This document shows positions 24,642 through 32,045 of a stretch of 64,000 nt of DNA, one piece after another. Under the pieces are notes generated by a model, which was not told where the DNA came from, did not search any database, and saw only the letters and a program-made list of their open reading frames with translations. The DNA is from Agromyces aurantiacus (GTDB taxonomy: Bacteria > Actinomycetota > Actinomycetes > Actinomycetales > Microbacteriaceae): positions 558,001 to 622,000 of the forward strand of contig NZ_JAFBBW010000001.1 in NCBI RefSeq assembly GCF_016907355.1. The letters run 5' to 3'. The translations under genes were made by a program, and so were the position numbers. Position 1 is the first letter of the stretch, and each line of letters opens with the position of its first letter.

Positions 24642-26426
24642 TCACGGCAGCTCGCCCTCGAGCACGGCCATCGCGGCGTTGTGGCCGCCGATGCCGCTGA
24701 CCGCTCCGCCGCGGACCGCGCCGGAGCCGCAGAGCAGCACACGCGGGTACGCGGTGGCGACGCCCCACCGCTCGGCGGGCGTCGCGAGCGAGTCCTCGGG
24801 CTCGGCCCAGGGCCAGGAGAGCGGCCCGTGGAAGATGTTGCCGCCCGGCATGCCGAGCGCCTCCTCGAGGTCGCGGGTCGTCTTGACCTCGACGCACGGG
24901 TTCCCGGCGCCGTCGGTCGCGATCACGTCGGCGATCGGCTCGGCGAGCACGGAGTCGAGCGAGGCGAGCACCGCGTCGCGCAGCAGGTCGCGCAGCTCGT
25001 CGTTGCCGTAGCGGTCGACGAGCCGGTCGGGCACGTGCAGGCCGAACACCGTGAGGGTCTGCGCGTCGGAGTCGGCCAGCTCGGGGCCGAGGATCGACCG
25101 GTCGCTCAGCGTGTGGCAGTAGATCTCGCACGGGAGCGGGTCGGGCAGCTCGCCGCTCGCGGCCTGCCGGAACGCGGCCGCGAGCTGCGTGCCGAGCTCG
25201 TTGATGTGGAAGGTGCCCGCGAACGCCTGCTCGGGCGCGACCGACTCGTCGAGCAGCCGCGGGAGGCGGTCGAGCAGCAGGTTCACCTTGACCTGGGCGC
25301 CCTCGGGGATGCCGAGGCGCGCGAGGCGCCGGCGGGCGTACTCGTCGACGGGGACCTCGTCGGAGGCGGCCGGGAAGGGCGGTTCGTCGCGCGGCGCCAC
25401 CGACGCGTCGGGGCCGGCCGCCGCGGCGGCGTGGGGGTCGGCGTCCGCGCTCGTGGCGATGCCCGCGGCCTCGAGCCCCGACGCGGACGGCGCGAGCAGG
25501 CGCTCGAGCACGACCGGCGCGACGTTCGCGAGCACGACGTGCGCCCGCGCCATCCGCTCGTCGCCGGCCTCGCGCCAGCGGACCTCGCCGGTCTCGGGGT
25601 CGATCGCGACGACCTCGGCCTCGGTCCGCAGGCTCGCGCCGGCCTCGCGGGCCGCGCGCGCGAGCTCGCCCGTGACGGCGCCCATGCCGCCGACGGGCAC
25701 GTCCCAGTCGCCCGTGCCGCCGCCGATCACGTGGTACAGGAAGCAGCGGTTCGCGTCGAGCGCCTCGTCGTCGAGGTCGGTGAAGGTGCCGATCAGGCCG
25801 TCGGTCGCGACGACCCCGCGCACGAGGTCGTCGGTGAAGCGCGCGTCGATGGCCTCGCCGAGGGGGCGCTCGATGAGCTCGGCCCAGATGCCGTCGTCGC
25901 CGACCAGGGCCCGGGCCTCGTCGCGCGTCGGCAGCGGCTCGGTCAGCGTCGGGAAGAGCGCCTCGGCGAGGCGCGCGGTGTCGGCGTAGAAGGCCGTCCA
26001 CGCGGTGGCGTCGTCGGCCGCGCCGACCCGGGCGAACGCGTCGCGCGCGGACGCGGCATCCGCTTCGACGTCGACCAGCAGCCCGCGGCTCGGATCGCGC
26101 GGATCGGGCGTGTACGACGAGAAGCGCCGGCGCACGAGCCGCACGTCGAGGCCGAGGTCGTCGATGATGCGCTGCGGCAGCAGGCTCACGAGGTACGAGT
26201 ACCGGCTGAGGCGTGCGTCGACGCCCTCGAAGGCCTGGGCCGACACAGCCGCGCCGCCGACGTGGTCGTCGCGCTCGAGCAGCAGCACGCGCCTGCCGGC
26301 GCGGGCGAGGTAGGCGGCCGCGGTGAGGCCGTTGTGACCGCCGCCGACGATGACGACGTCGTGGTCGGGTGCGGTGGCCGGTTCGGCTGCGGCGGGTTCG
26401 ACGGCGGGGCGCGCTTCGGTGGGCAT
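24642..26426 (-). CDS. Phytoene dehydrogenase-like FAD-dependent oxidoreductase, 594 aa
   Basis: The N-terminal Rossmann motif HDVVIVGGGHNGLTAAAYLARAGRRVLLLERDDHVGGAA binds FAD, and the C-terminus (RVLLCGSGAVRGGAVSGIGGHNAAMAVL) completes the flavin site of the CrtI/amine-oxidase superfamily. It matches the large pyridine nucleotide-disulfide oxidoreductase domain 2 group (PYROXD2-like), not true carotenoid desaturases; no carotenoid genes adjoin. The start at 26426 follows from TACGCT 6 nt upstream; the frame is open further but through a palindrome. Confidence 0.88.
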   Translation of the reverse strand: MPTEARPAVEPAAAEPATAPDHDVVIVGGGHNGLTAAAYLARAGRRVLLLERDDHVGGAAVSAQAFEGVDARLSRYSYLVSLLPQRIIDDLGLDVRLVRRRFSSYTPDPRDPSRGLLVDVEADAASARDAFARVGAADDATAWTAFYADTARLAEALFPTLTEPLPTRDEARALVGDDGIWAELIERPLGEAIDARFTDDLVRGVVATDGLIGTFTDLDDEALDANRCFLYHVIGGGTGDWDVPVGGMGAVTGELARAAREAGASLRTEAEVVAIDPETGEVRWREAGDERMARAHVVLANVAPVVLERLLAPSASGLEAAGIATSADADPHAAAAAGPDASVAPRDEPPFPAASDEVPVDEYARRRLARLGIPEGAQVKVNLLLDRLPRLLDESVAPEQAFAGTFHINELGTQLAAAFRQAASGELPDPLPCEIYCHTLSDRSILGPELADSDAQTLTVFGLHVPDRLVDRYGNDELRDLLRDAVLASLDSVLAEPIADVIATDGAGNPCVEVKTTRDLEEALGMPGGNIFHGPLSWPWAEPEDSLATPAERWGVATAYPRVLLCGSGAVRGGAVSGIGGHNAAMAVLEGELP

Positions 26427-26432
26427 CCATCG

Positions 26433-26438
26433 AGCGTA
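26433..26438 (-). promoter_or_regulatory. -10 element of the FAD oxidoreductase gene
   Basis: TACGCT, 6 nt before the ATG at 26426. Confidence 0.55.
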
Positions 26439-26476
26439 GACGAGCGGATGGCGCGGCTCGCGCGACGGGGTCGGCT

Positions 26477-26559
26477 GCGCAACACAGGTGCGCGCGCGGC
26501 GCGCCGCGCGGGAGGCCGGCGTGTCGCGGAGGACACGCCGGCCAGCACCTGCGTTGCGC
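26477..26559. terminator. Nested palindrome downstream of the ABC permease
   Basis: Outer arms GCGCAACACAGGTGC (26477-26491) and GCACCTGCGTTGCGC (26545-26559) differ at one position. The inner arms 26514-26525 and 26532-26543 are perfect, 12 bp each, around GCGGAG. It lies just after the permease stop on the minus strand and probably ends that operon. The outer arm recurs downstream of hemL. Confidence 0.65.
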
Positions 26560-26574
26560 GGGTGTCGCGAGCGT

Positions 26575-27405
26575 TCAGCGCGCGCGGCGCATCGCACGCA
26601 CGCCGAACCCCAGCCCGATCGCGCACGTGATCGCCGCGGCGATCACGCCGCCGACGATCGACGGGGCGCCGAAGTCGCCCGCGAGCAGCGCGCGCTCGGC
26701 GTCGACGAGGTAGCTGAGGGGGTTCACTGCAGCGGCGAACCGCATCCACGCGGGCCCATCATCGAGCGGGAGCAACATGCCCGAGAGGATCATGAGCGGG
26801 AACAGCAGCGTCTGGTGCACCATCCAGAACATCCAGTCCCGGTTGCGGCACGCGAGCGCGAGCGTGTAGCTCAGGGCGCCGAGGCCCACGCCGAACACGG
26901 CGAGCACGATCAGGCCCGCGACGAGGCCCGGCACGTCGAGCCGGAACCCGAACGGCACGGCGACGAGCACGACGATGGTGCCCTGGATCACGAGCGGCAC
27001 GACGTCCTTCAGCGTGCGGCCGACGAGCAGCGCGCCGCGCGAGAGCGGGGCCACGAGCGTGCGCTCGTGCGATCCGGTCTGCATCTCGAACAGCAGGTTC
27101 GCGCCGGTCGACGCCGTGCCGAACAGCGCGACCATCACGAGGATGCCGGGGACGAACCACTGCAGCGTGCCCGACGCGTCGCCGCCGGCCGCGCCGACCA
27201 GCAGCGGACCGAACAGGCCGAGGAAGACGAGCGGCTGCACGAGCGAGAAGACCACGCTGAACGGGTCGCGCACGAGCGGGCGGGTCTCGCGGACGAACAC
27301 CGCGGCGGTGTCGTGCACGAAGCCCGTCGGGCGGGCGGATGGCGCGTCGTGCGGGGCGAGCGCGCCCGGGGTGGTGTCGGCGGCGGGGCGGGTGAGGGTG
27401 TTCAT
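26575..27405 (-). CDS. ABC-2 type (drug exporter-like) permease, 276 aa
   Basis: Membrane subunit of the DrrB type. A cytoplasmic N-terminus (VRETRPLVRDPFSVVFSLVQPLVFLGLFG) is followed by six helices with MVALFGTASTGANLLFEMQTGSHERTLVAPLSRGALLVGRTLKD, the usual loop of this family, and LFPLMILSGMLLPLDDGP near the end. It lies 31 bp after the ATPase gene in one operon. Export of a toxic or secondary compound is likely; the substrate is unknown. Confidence 0.92.
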   Translation of the reverse strand: MNTLTRPAADTTPGALAPHDAPSARPTGFVHDTAAVFVRETRPLVRDPFSVVFSLVQPLVFLGLFGPLLVGAAGGDASGTLQWFVPGILVMVALFGTASTGANLLFEMQTGSHERTLVAPLSRGALLVGRTLKDVVPLVIQGTIVVLVAVPFGFRLDVPGLVAGLIVLAVFGVGLGALSYTLALACRNRDWMFWMVHQTLLFPLMILSGMLLPLDDGPAWMRFAAAVNPLSYLVDAERALLAGDFGAPSIVGGVIAAAITCAIGLGFGVRAMRRAR

Positions 27406-27436
27406 CAGGGTCTGCTCCTTCGTCTTCGGATCGGTG

Positions 27437-28429
27437 TCAGGCGGCGGCGGGTCCGGCGGCGTCGGGCGCGGCGCCGGCGGGCGCGGCGCCCTCCTCGCGC
27501 AGCGACCGGCCGGTGAGGGCGAGGAACACGTCGTCGAGGGTCGGCGCCCGGTGCGTCGCGGCGATCACCTCGAGCCCCGCCTCTGCGAGCTCGCGGATCC
27601 AGCACGGGAGCGCCCGGTCGCCGTGGGGCGCCGTGACGGTCACGACCGCCCCGTTCGCCTCGCCGCCGACGCGCGACGCCGCGGCCGCGGCATCCGCCGC
27701 CGACCGGAACGCGAGCGCGACCCGGTCCCCGCCGAGCTGCTGCTTGAGCGCGGGCGCGGTGTCGTCGGCGATGACGCGTCCGTGGTCCATGACCATGACG
27801 CGCTCGGCGAGCTCGTCGGCCTCGTCGAGGTAGTGCGTGGTGAGGAAGATCGTCGTGCCGGTGGTGCGCCGCAGCTCGACGATGTGCTCCCACAGGTTCG
27901 CGCGGCTGTGCGGATCGAGTCCCGTGGACGGCTCGTCGAGGAACAGCAGCTCCGGACGGTGGAGGAGCCCGAGCGCGATGTCGAGGCGCCGCTTCTGGCC
28001 GCCCGAGAGCGACTGCACCTGTCGGCCGGCGACCTGCCCGAGCTCGAGCGACTCGATCAGCTCGGCGGCTCGAGCGCGGGTCTCGCGACGCCCCATGCCG
28101 TAGAACGCGCCCTGGGCATGCAGCTCGTCGCGCACGCGCTGGGTGTGCCCACCGGAGTCGCCCTGGCCGACATAGCCGATGCGGCGGCGCACGCCGGCCG
28201 GGTCGAGGCGGATGTCGCAGCCGGCGACGCGCGCCTCGCCGGACGTGGGCGGCAGCAGGGTCGTCAGCATGCGCAGCGTCGTCGACTTGCCCGCGCCGTT
28301 CGGTCCGAGGAACGCCACGAGCTCGCCGGCCTCGACGGACAGGTCGACGTCTCGGACCGCCTCGACGGGGTGCCCTTTCGCGCGGAACGTCTTGGTGAGG
28401 CCCCGTGCGGTGATCATCTGGTTCGTCAT
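27437..28429 (-). CDS. DrrA-type ABC transporter ATP-binding protein, 330 aa
   Basis: Walker A GPNGAGKST is at residues ~42-50, the signature is SLSGGQKRRLDIALGL, Walker B LLFLDEPSTGLDP, and the H-loop FLTTHYLDEADELAERV. About 110 further residues form the DrrA-specific C-terminal domain (DDTAPALKQQLGGDRVALAF ... APTLDDVFLALTGRSLREE). The start at 28429 has GAGAGG upstream. The gene is divergent from a WYL regulator, and a perfect dyad lies between. Confidence 0.93.
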   Translation of the reverse strand: MTNQMITARGLTKTFRAKGHPVEAVRDVDLSVEAGELVAFLGPNGAGKSTTLRMLTTLLPPTSGEARVAGCDIRLDPAGVRRRIGYVGQGDSGGHTQRVRDELHAQGAFYGMGRRETRARAAELIESLELGQVAGRQVQSLSGGQKRRLDIALGLLHRPELLFLDEPSTGLDPHSRANLWEHIVELRRTTGTTIFLTTHYLDEADELAERVMVMDHGRVIADDTAPALKQQLGGDRVALAFRSAADAAAAASRVGGEANGAVVTVTAPHGDRALPCWIRELAEAGLEVIAATHRAPTLDDVFLALTGRSLREEGAAPAGAAPDAAGPAAA

Positions 28430-28448
28430 GACCCGAGCCTCTCGCCGC

Positions 28449-28471
28449 TTGCGGACAGTTCCTGTCCGCAA
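28449..28471. promoter_or_regulatory. Operator between the ABC exporter and WYL regulator genes
   Basis: Perfect 10-bp arms TTGCGGACAG (28449-28458) and CTGTCCGCAA (28462-28471) flank TTC. It sits 19 bp from each of the two divergent start codons (28429 and 28490), so one protein could control both genes. Confidence 0.75.
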
Positions 28472-28489
28472 TTGGAGGAGAATCGGCAC

Positions 28490-29521
28490 ATGGCCGCGAC
28501 CACCACCCGCACGCTCGAACTGCTCTCGCTGCTCCAGAGCCATCGGCATTGGACGGCGCGCGAGCTCGTCGACCGGCTCGCGGTGTCGGAACGGACGCTC
28601 CGGCGCGACGTCGAGCGGCTGCGCGAACTCGGCTACTCGATCGAGTCGACCCGCGGCGTCGCCGGCGGATACCGCCTCGAGGCCGGAACCGGCCTGCCGC
28701 CCCTGCTGCTCACCGACGACGAGGGCGTCGCGATCGCGGTCGGCCTGCGATCGCAGGCGGCCGCCGGGCTCCGCGGCGCCGAGCACACGACGCTCAGCGC
28801 CCTCGCCAAGATCGAGCAGGTGCTGCCGCCCGCGCTGCGGCGGCGCATCGAGGCCCTGCAGGCGGTCGCGACGCCTGCGGTGCCGGGCGGATGGTTCGGA
28901 GCGGGCGGATCCGCCGCCTCGGGCGCGGGCGGCGCCACCGCGCCATCCGTCGACAGTGAACTGCTCGGCCAGCTCGCGCTGTGCTGCCGCGACGGCGAGC
29001 GCGTGCGCATGCGGTACACGGATGCCTCGGGCGCGCCATCCGCCCGATCGATCGAGCCGCACCGGCTCGTGCCGCTCGGCCGGCGCTGGTACCTGCTCGC
29101 GTGGGATCGCGACCGCGACGACTGGCGCACGTTCCGGCTCGACCGGATCGCCGACGTGTTCCCCACGCGCGTGCGCTTCGCGCCGCGGCCGCTCTCCGAC
29201 GAGGACGCCCTCGAGCGCGTGCAGCGCGCGGTGCGCTGGCGCGACCGGGGGATGACGGCGCGCATCGTCGTCGACCTGCCCCTCGAGGAGTTCCAGGCGC
29301 GGCTCGGCTGGTGGGCGCGCGATGCCGTGGCGACGGCCGACGGCGCCGCGACGGCGTGGCCCATCGAGGGCGAGTCGGTGCAGGCGGTCGCCGCGGCGCT
29401 GCTGTGGGTGCCCGAGGGGGTCGGATGCCGCGTCGAGGGCTCGCCCGAGCTGCTGGCGTTCCTGCGGGCGCAGGCCGCCCGCTTCGCCGCGGCGGCGCCG
29501 GCCGGGGGCGCGGCGCCCTGA
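28490..29521 (+). CDS. WYL-domain transcriptional regulator (YafY type), 343 aa
   Basis: The N-terminal HTH_11 domain (LELLSLLQSHRHWTARELVDRLAVSERTLRRDVERLRELGY) is followed by a WYL domain (RMRYTDASGAPSARSIEPHRLVPLGRRWYLLAWDRDRDDWRTFRLDRI) and a C-terminal WCX-type region. WYL proteins sense ligands, often nucleic acids or nucleotides. GGAGGAG precedes the ATG. Divergence from the exporter and the shared dyad suggest it represses drrAB-like genes and itself. Its last 12 bases are also found within the repeat array that follows. Confidence 0.92.
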   Translation: MAATTTRTLELLSLLQSHRHWTARELVDRLAVSERTLRRDVERLRELGYSIESTRGVAGGYRLEAGTGLPPLLLTDDEGVAIAVGLRSQAAAGLRGAEHTTLSALAKIEQVLPPALRRRIEALQAVATPAVPGGWFGAGGSAASGAGGATAPSVDSELLGQLALCCRDGERVRMRYTDASGAPSARSIEPHRLVPLGRRWYLLAWDRDRDDWRTFRLDRIADVFPTRVRFAPRPLSDEDALERVQRAVRWRDRGMTARIVVDLPLEEFQARLGWWARDAVATADGAATAWPIEGESVQAVAAALLWVPEGVGCRVEGSPELLAFLRAQAARFAAAAPAGGAAP

Positions 29522-29524
29522 CGC

Positions 29525-29948
29525 GAGTCCCGGGTTTGTGCGGGTGCACCCGCCGCAACTCGGTATTCGTGACCTGGGGCGGGGGTGGTGGGTGCGCGCC
29601 TTCGGGCCGAGTCCCGGGTTCGTGCGGGTGCACCCGCGTCAACCCGGTATTCGGGACCTGGGGCGGGGGTGGTGGGTGCGCGAGCCCTGATGCGAGTCCC
29701 GGGTTCGTGCGGGTGCACCCGCCGCAACTCGGTATTCGGGACCCGGGGCGGGGGTGGTGGGTGCGCGGCGCCCTGACGCGAGTCCCGGGTTTGTGCGGGT
29801 GCACCCGCGTCAACCCGGGATTCGAGACCTGGGGCGGCGGTGGTGGGTGCGCGCCTTCGGGCCGAGTCCCGGCTTCGTGCGGGTGCACCCGCCGCAACCC
29901 GGGATTCGGGACCTGGGGCGGGTGGCGAGTGGCGCGTGTCGGCGGGGC
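29525..29948 (+). repeat. Tandem palindrome array A, five units of 84-86 bp
   Basis: Units begin (GAGTCCCGG) at 29525, 29609, 29694, 29780 and 29864. Each has a perfect 14-bp core GCGGGTGCACCCGC inside longer arms; in the unit at 29780 GAGTCCCGGGTT pairs with AACCCGGGATTC with one wobble. Units 1 and 4, and 2 and 5, are most alike, giving a 255-bp higher-order period. The array fills the 443-bp gap between the WYL and VOC genes; no gene is seen there. Confidence 0.9.
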
Positions 29949-29964
29949 ACGGTCGAATGGGCGC

Positions 29965-30384
29965 ATGGACATCGCCTTCATCGCCGGGTTCGGCCCGATC
30001 GGCACCGTCGACGCCGCGTCGCACGACTTCTGGGCGGGGGCGCTCGGCATCCCGTTCCACGAGAACGCGCCGCGCTACTTCCACACCGAGAAGGTCGAGG
30101 GCGCGAAGGCGTTCGCGATCTGGCCGCTCGACCAGGCCGCCGAGGCCACGTTCGGCACGACCGAGTGGCCCGCCGATCGGCAGGTGCCGCAGGCCTGGAT
30201 CGAGTTCGACGTCGCCTCGCCGGAGGCCGTCGCCCCGGCGGTCGAGGAGCTGCGCGCCAAGGGCCTCGAGATCCTCGTCGAGGCGCACGAGGAACCGTGG
30301 GGCCAGACGACGTCGCGGCTCATGAGTCCCGAGGGCCTGCTCGTCGGCGTCAGCTACACGCCGTGGATGCACGAGCCGGCCTGA
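29965..30384 (+). CDS. VOC (glyoxalase-fold) family protein, 139 aa
   Basis: Vicinal oxygen chelate fold: IAGFGPIGTVDAASHDFWAGALGIPFHE, QAWIEFDVASPEAVAPAVEELRAKGLEILVE and SPEGLLVGVSYTPWMHEP. The Gly/Ile-rich N-terminus differs from the other VOC gene at 12.9 kb. The substrate is unknown. The start at 29965 is chosen because upstream sequence is repeat; no clear Shine-Dalgarno sequence is present. Confidence 0.8.
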   Translation: MDIAFIAGFGPIGTVDAASHDFWAGALGIPFHENAPRYFHTEKVEGAKAFAIWPLDQAAEATFGTTEWPADRQVPQAWIEFDVASPEAVAPAVEELRAKGLEILVEAHEEPWGQTTSRLMSPEGLLVGVSYTPWMHEPA

Positions 30385-30448
30385 CCGGCGCGGGGCCCAT
30401 CGGCACGGGGCCGATCGGCGCCCGGGCGCGGGCCGCGAACGCCCGCCG

Positions 30449-30838
30449 TCAGCCCTCGCGCTGGAGCTGCCCGATCTCGGCGCCGTCGGCCCCGAGCACC
30501 GTCATGGTGTCGTCCGACACCTCGGCCACGCTGAGCCCGCTCAACCAGGTGTCGACGCCCTGGCACGCCATCTTCGTCGACGCGACGTTCTCGAACTCGA
30601 TCTGGTCGGCCTCGTCGACCGACCACGTGCCCCGCAGCCGGTTGCATCCGTCGCTGCCGGTGAGCCCGCCGCCCTCCTCGAGCGTGAGGTACGGCGTGTT
30701 GGCCCCCGACGAATCGCCCCAGGTGCCGGTCGGATCGATGTCGCCGCCGCTCGCCTCGCCCTCCTCGCCCGCGCACCCCGCGAGCACGAGCGCGGCCGCG
30801 ATGCCGGCGATGACGGCGGCCCCCCGAAGTCCGTCCAT
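30449..30838 (-). CDS. META-domain lipoprotein, 129 aa
   Basis: Signal peptide ending in the lipobox LVLAGC (Cys ~22), then a Gly/Ser linker and a META-like domain: GTWGDSSGANTPYLTLEEGGGLTGSDGCNRLRGTWSVD, close to the HslJ pattern, and an unusual second Cys in TKMACQGVDTWL. It should be anchored on the outer face of the membrane. META proteins are linked to stress and motility in other bacteria; the role here is unknown. TACGCT 6 nt upstream supports the start. Confidence 0.85.
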   Translation of the reverse strand: MDGLRGAAVIAGIAAALVLAGCAGEEGEASGGDIDPTGTWGDSSGANTPYLTLEEGGGLTGSDGCNRLRGTWSVDEADQIEFENVASTKMACQGVDTWLSGLSVAEVSDDTMTVLGADGAEIGQLQREG

Positions 30839-30844
30839 GCCCGA

Positions 30845-30850
30845 AGCGTA
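30845..30850 (-). promoter_or_regulatory. -10 element of the META lipoprotein gene
   Basis: TACGCT, 6 nt before the ATG at 30838. Confidence 0.55.
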
Positions 30851-30898
30851 GCCCCGCGCACGTGGTCGTGCCAGCGCTCCGCGCGAACGGCGACAGGG

Positions 30899-31891
30899 TC
30901 AGGCCGGCGGATGGCGCGGCGACGCGTCCGCGTCGGGCGGGCCGCTGCGCGCGGCCGCCCGGGCCAGCGCGTCGCGCGCGGCGACCACGGCGGGACGGCG
31001 CGCGGCGGCCCGCCGTGTCGACGAGAACACCTCGCGGTCGGGTCCGCCGGGCAGCAGGACGAGCTGCACGCTCGGCGTCTCGCCCGCCCAGACGAGGTCG
31101 GGCAGGAGGCCCACGGCGTTGCCCGAGCGGATGAGCCGGATGTGCGCCATGAGGTCGGCGGTCTCGAACCGCACGTCGGGCTCGAACCCCGCCTGGCGGC
31201 ACAGCTGCTCGGCCCACTCGCGCGAGGCGGTCCCCTCGGGTTCGAGCACCCAGGGGCGGTCGGATGCCGCGGTGAGCGCGTGCTCGGCGGGCGTGGTCTC
31301 GAGACGGCGCTGCGCGCCTCCTCGACCACCGGGTTGGGCGACTCCTCCGCCATCCGTGGCGGGCGGCAGCGCGAGCCGGATCGCGTCGCGCGCGAGCGGC
31401 ACGCGGTCGAGCTCGGGATGCAGCGGCCGCGAGAATCCGGGGTACTGCTCGGCGATCACGAGGTCGAAGTCGCGCGCGGCCACGTCGAACAGCGCGAGTT
31501 CGGGCTCGCGCTCGGTGACCTCGACGCGCAGGTCGGGGTGCTCGGCGGCGAGCAGCGTGAGCGCCTGCGGCACGACGGCGTGCGCTGCGGACTGGAACAC
31601 CGCGATGCGCACCGTGCCGCCGACGGTGGTGAGCGACCGCGCGACATCCGCCTCGGCCTCTTCGAGCCGTTCGAGCACGGCCTGCGCGTGGCCCACGAGC
31701 ACCTGCGCCTGCGGCGTGAGCTGCACGCGGCGCCCGACCTGCACGAGCAGCGGCACGCCGACCTCCTTCTCGAGCTGGCTGAGCTGCTGCGAGACCGATG
31801 ACGGGCTGTACGAGAGGGCCTCGGCGACCGCCGAGAGCGTGCCCCGCTGGCTCAGCTCGACCAGCAGGCGCAGGCGGCGTACGTCGAGCAT
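30899..31891 (-). CDS. LysR family transcriptional regulator, 330 aa
   Basis: N-terminal HTH: RRLRLLVELSQRGTLSAVAEALSYSPSSVSQQLSQLEKEVGVPLL. The effector domain starts GGTVRIAVFQSAAHAVVPQAL. It is divergent from putA and so is probably its regulator, activating with proline or an intermediate as in other LysR/put pairs. Residues ~180-204 (AQPGGRGGAQRRLETTPAE) are an in-frame insertion encoded by a repeat-like sequence (31295-31345). They fall in the effector domain between strands and may not destroy function. Confidence 0.88.
   Translation of the reverse strand: MLDVRRLRLLVELSQRGTLSAVAEALSYSPSSVSQQLSQLEKEVGVPLLVQVGRRVQLTPQAQVLVGHAQAVLERLEEAEADVARSLTTVGGTVRIAVFQSAAHAVVPQALTLLAAEHPDLRVEVTEREPELALFDVAARDFDLVIAEQYPGFSRPLHPELDRVPLARDAIRLALPPATDGGGVAQPGGRGGAQRRLETTPAEHALTAASDRPWVLEPEGTASREWAEQLCRQAGFEPDVRFETADLMAHIRLIRSGNAVGLLPDLVWAGETPSVQLVLLPGGPDREVFSSTRRAAARRPAVVAARDALARAAARSGPPDADASPRHPPA
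31295..31345 (-). repeat. REP-like palindrome inside lysR
   Basis: GGTCTCGAGACGGCGCTGCG and CGCCTCCTCGACCACC abut within the reading frame. The order (GGTCTCGA, ACG, GCTGCGC, CTCGACCACC) matches an interspersed palindrome that I recall as common in Microbacteriaceae genomes. Confidence 0.5.
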
Positions 31892-31903
31892 CGGCGGGTC
31901 TCC

Positions 31904-31975
31904 GGCATCCGTTCAGACCATTCGGGAATCATGAACAGTATGCATCGGATTCATTCGCTGTACTGAACGGATGCC
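31904..31975. promoter_or_regulatory. Inverted repeat between lysR and putA
   Basis: GGCATCCGTTCAG (31904-31916) and CTGAACGGATGCC (31963-31975) are exact 13-bp arms 46 bp apart. The AT-richer centre contains ATTCGGGAAT and GATTCATTCG. It probably holds the LysR binding sites and both promoters; looping by a LysR tetramer would fit the spacing. Confidence 0.5.
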
Positions 31976-32045
31976 ACGGCGCACACTGGGAGGGCCGGGC
32001 GTGCACCACCCACGCGCGCCCACAGAGACGAAGGACACCGCAGTC

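Noticed and set aside
29525..29948. CRISPR array
   Set aside because: The period is regular, but the linkers are repeats of one another rather than unique spacers, the unit is a long palindrome, and no cas gene is near.
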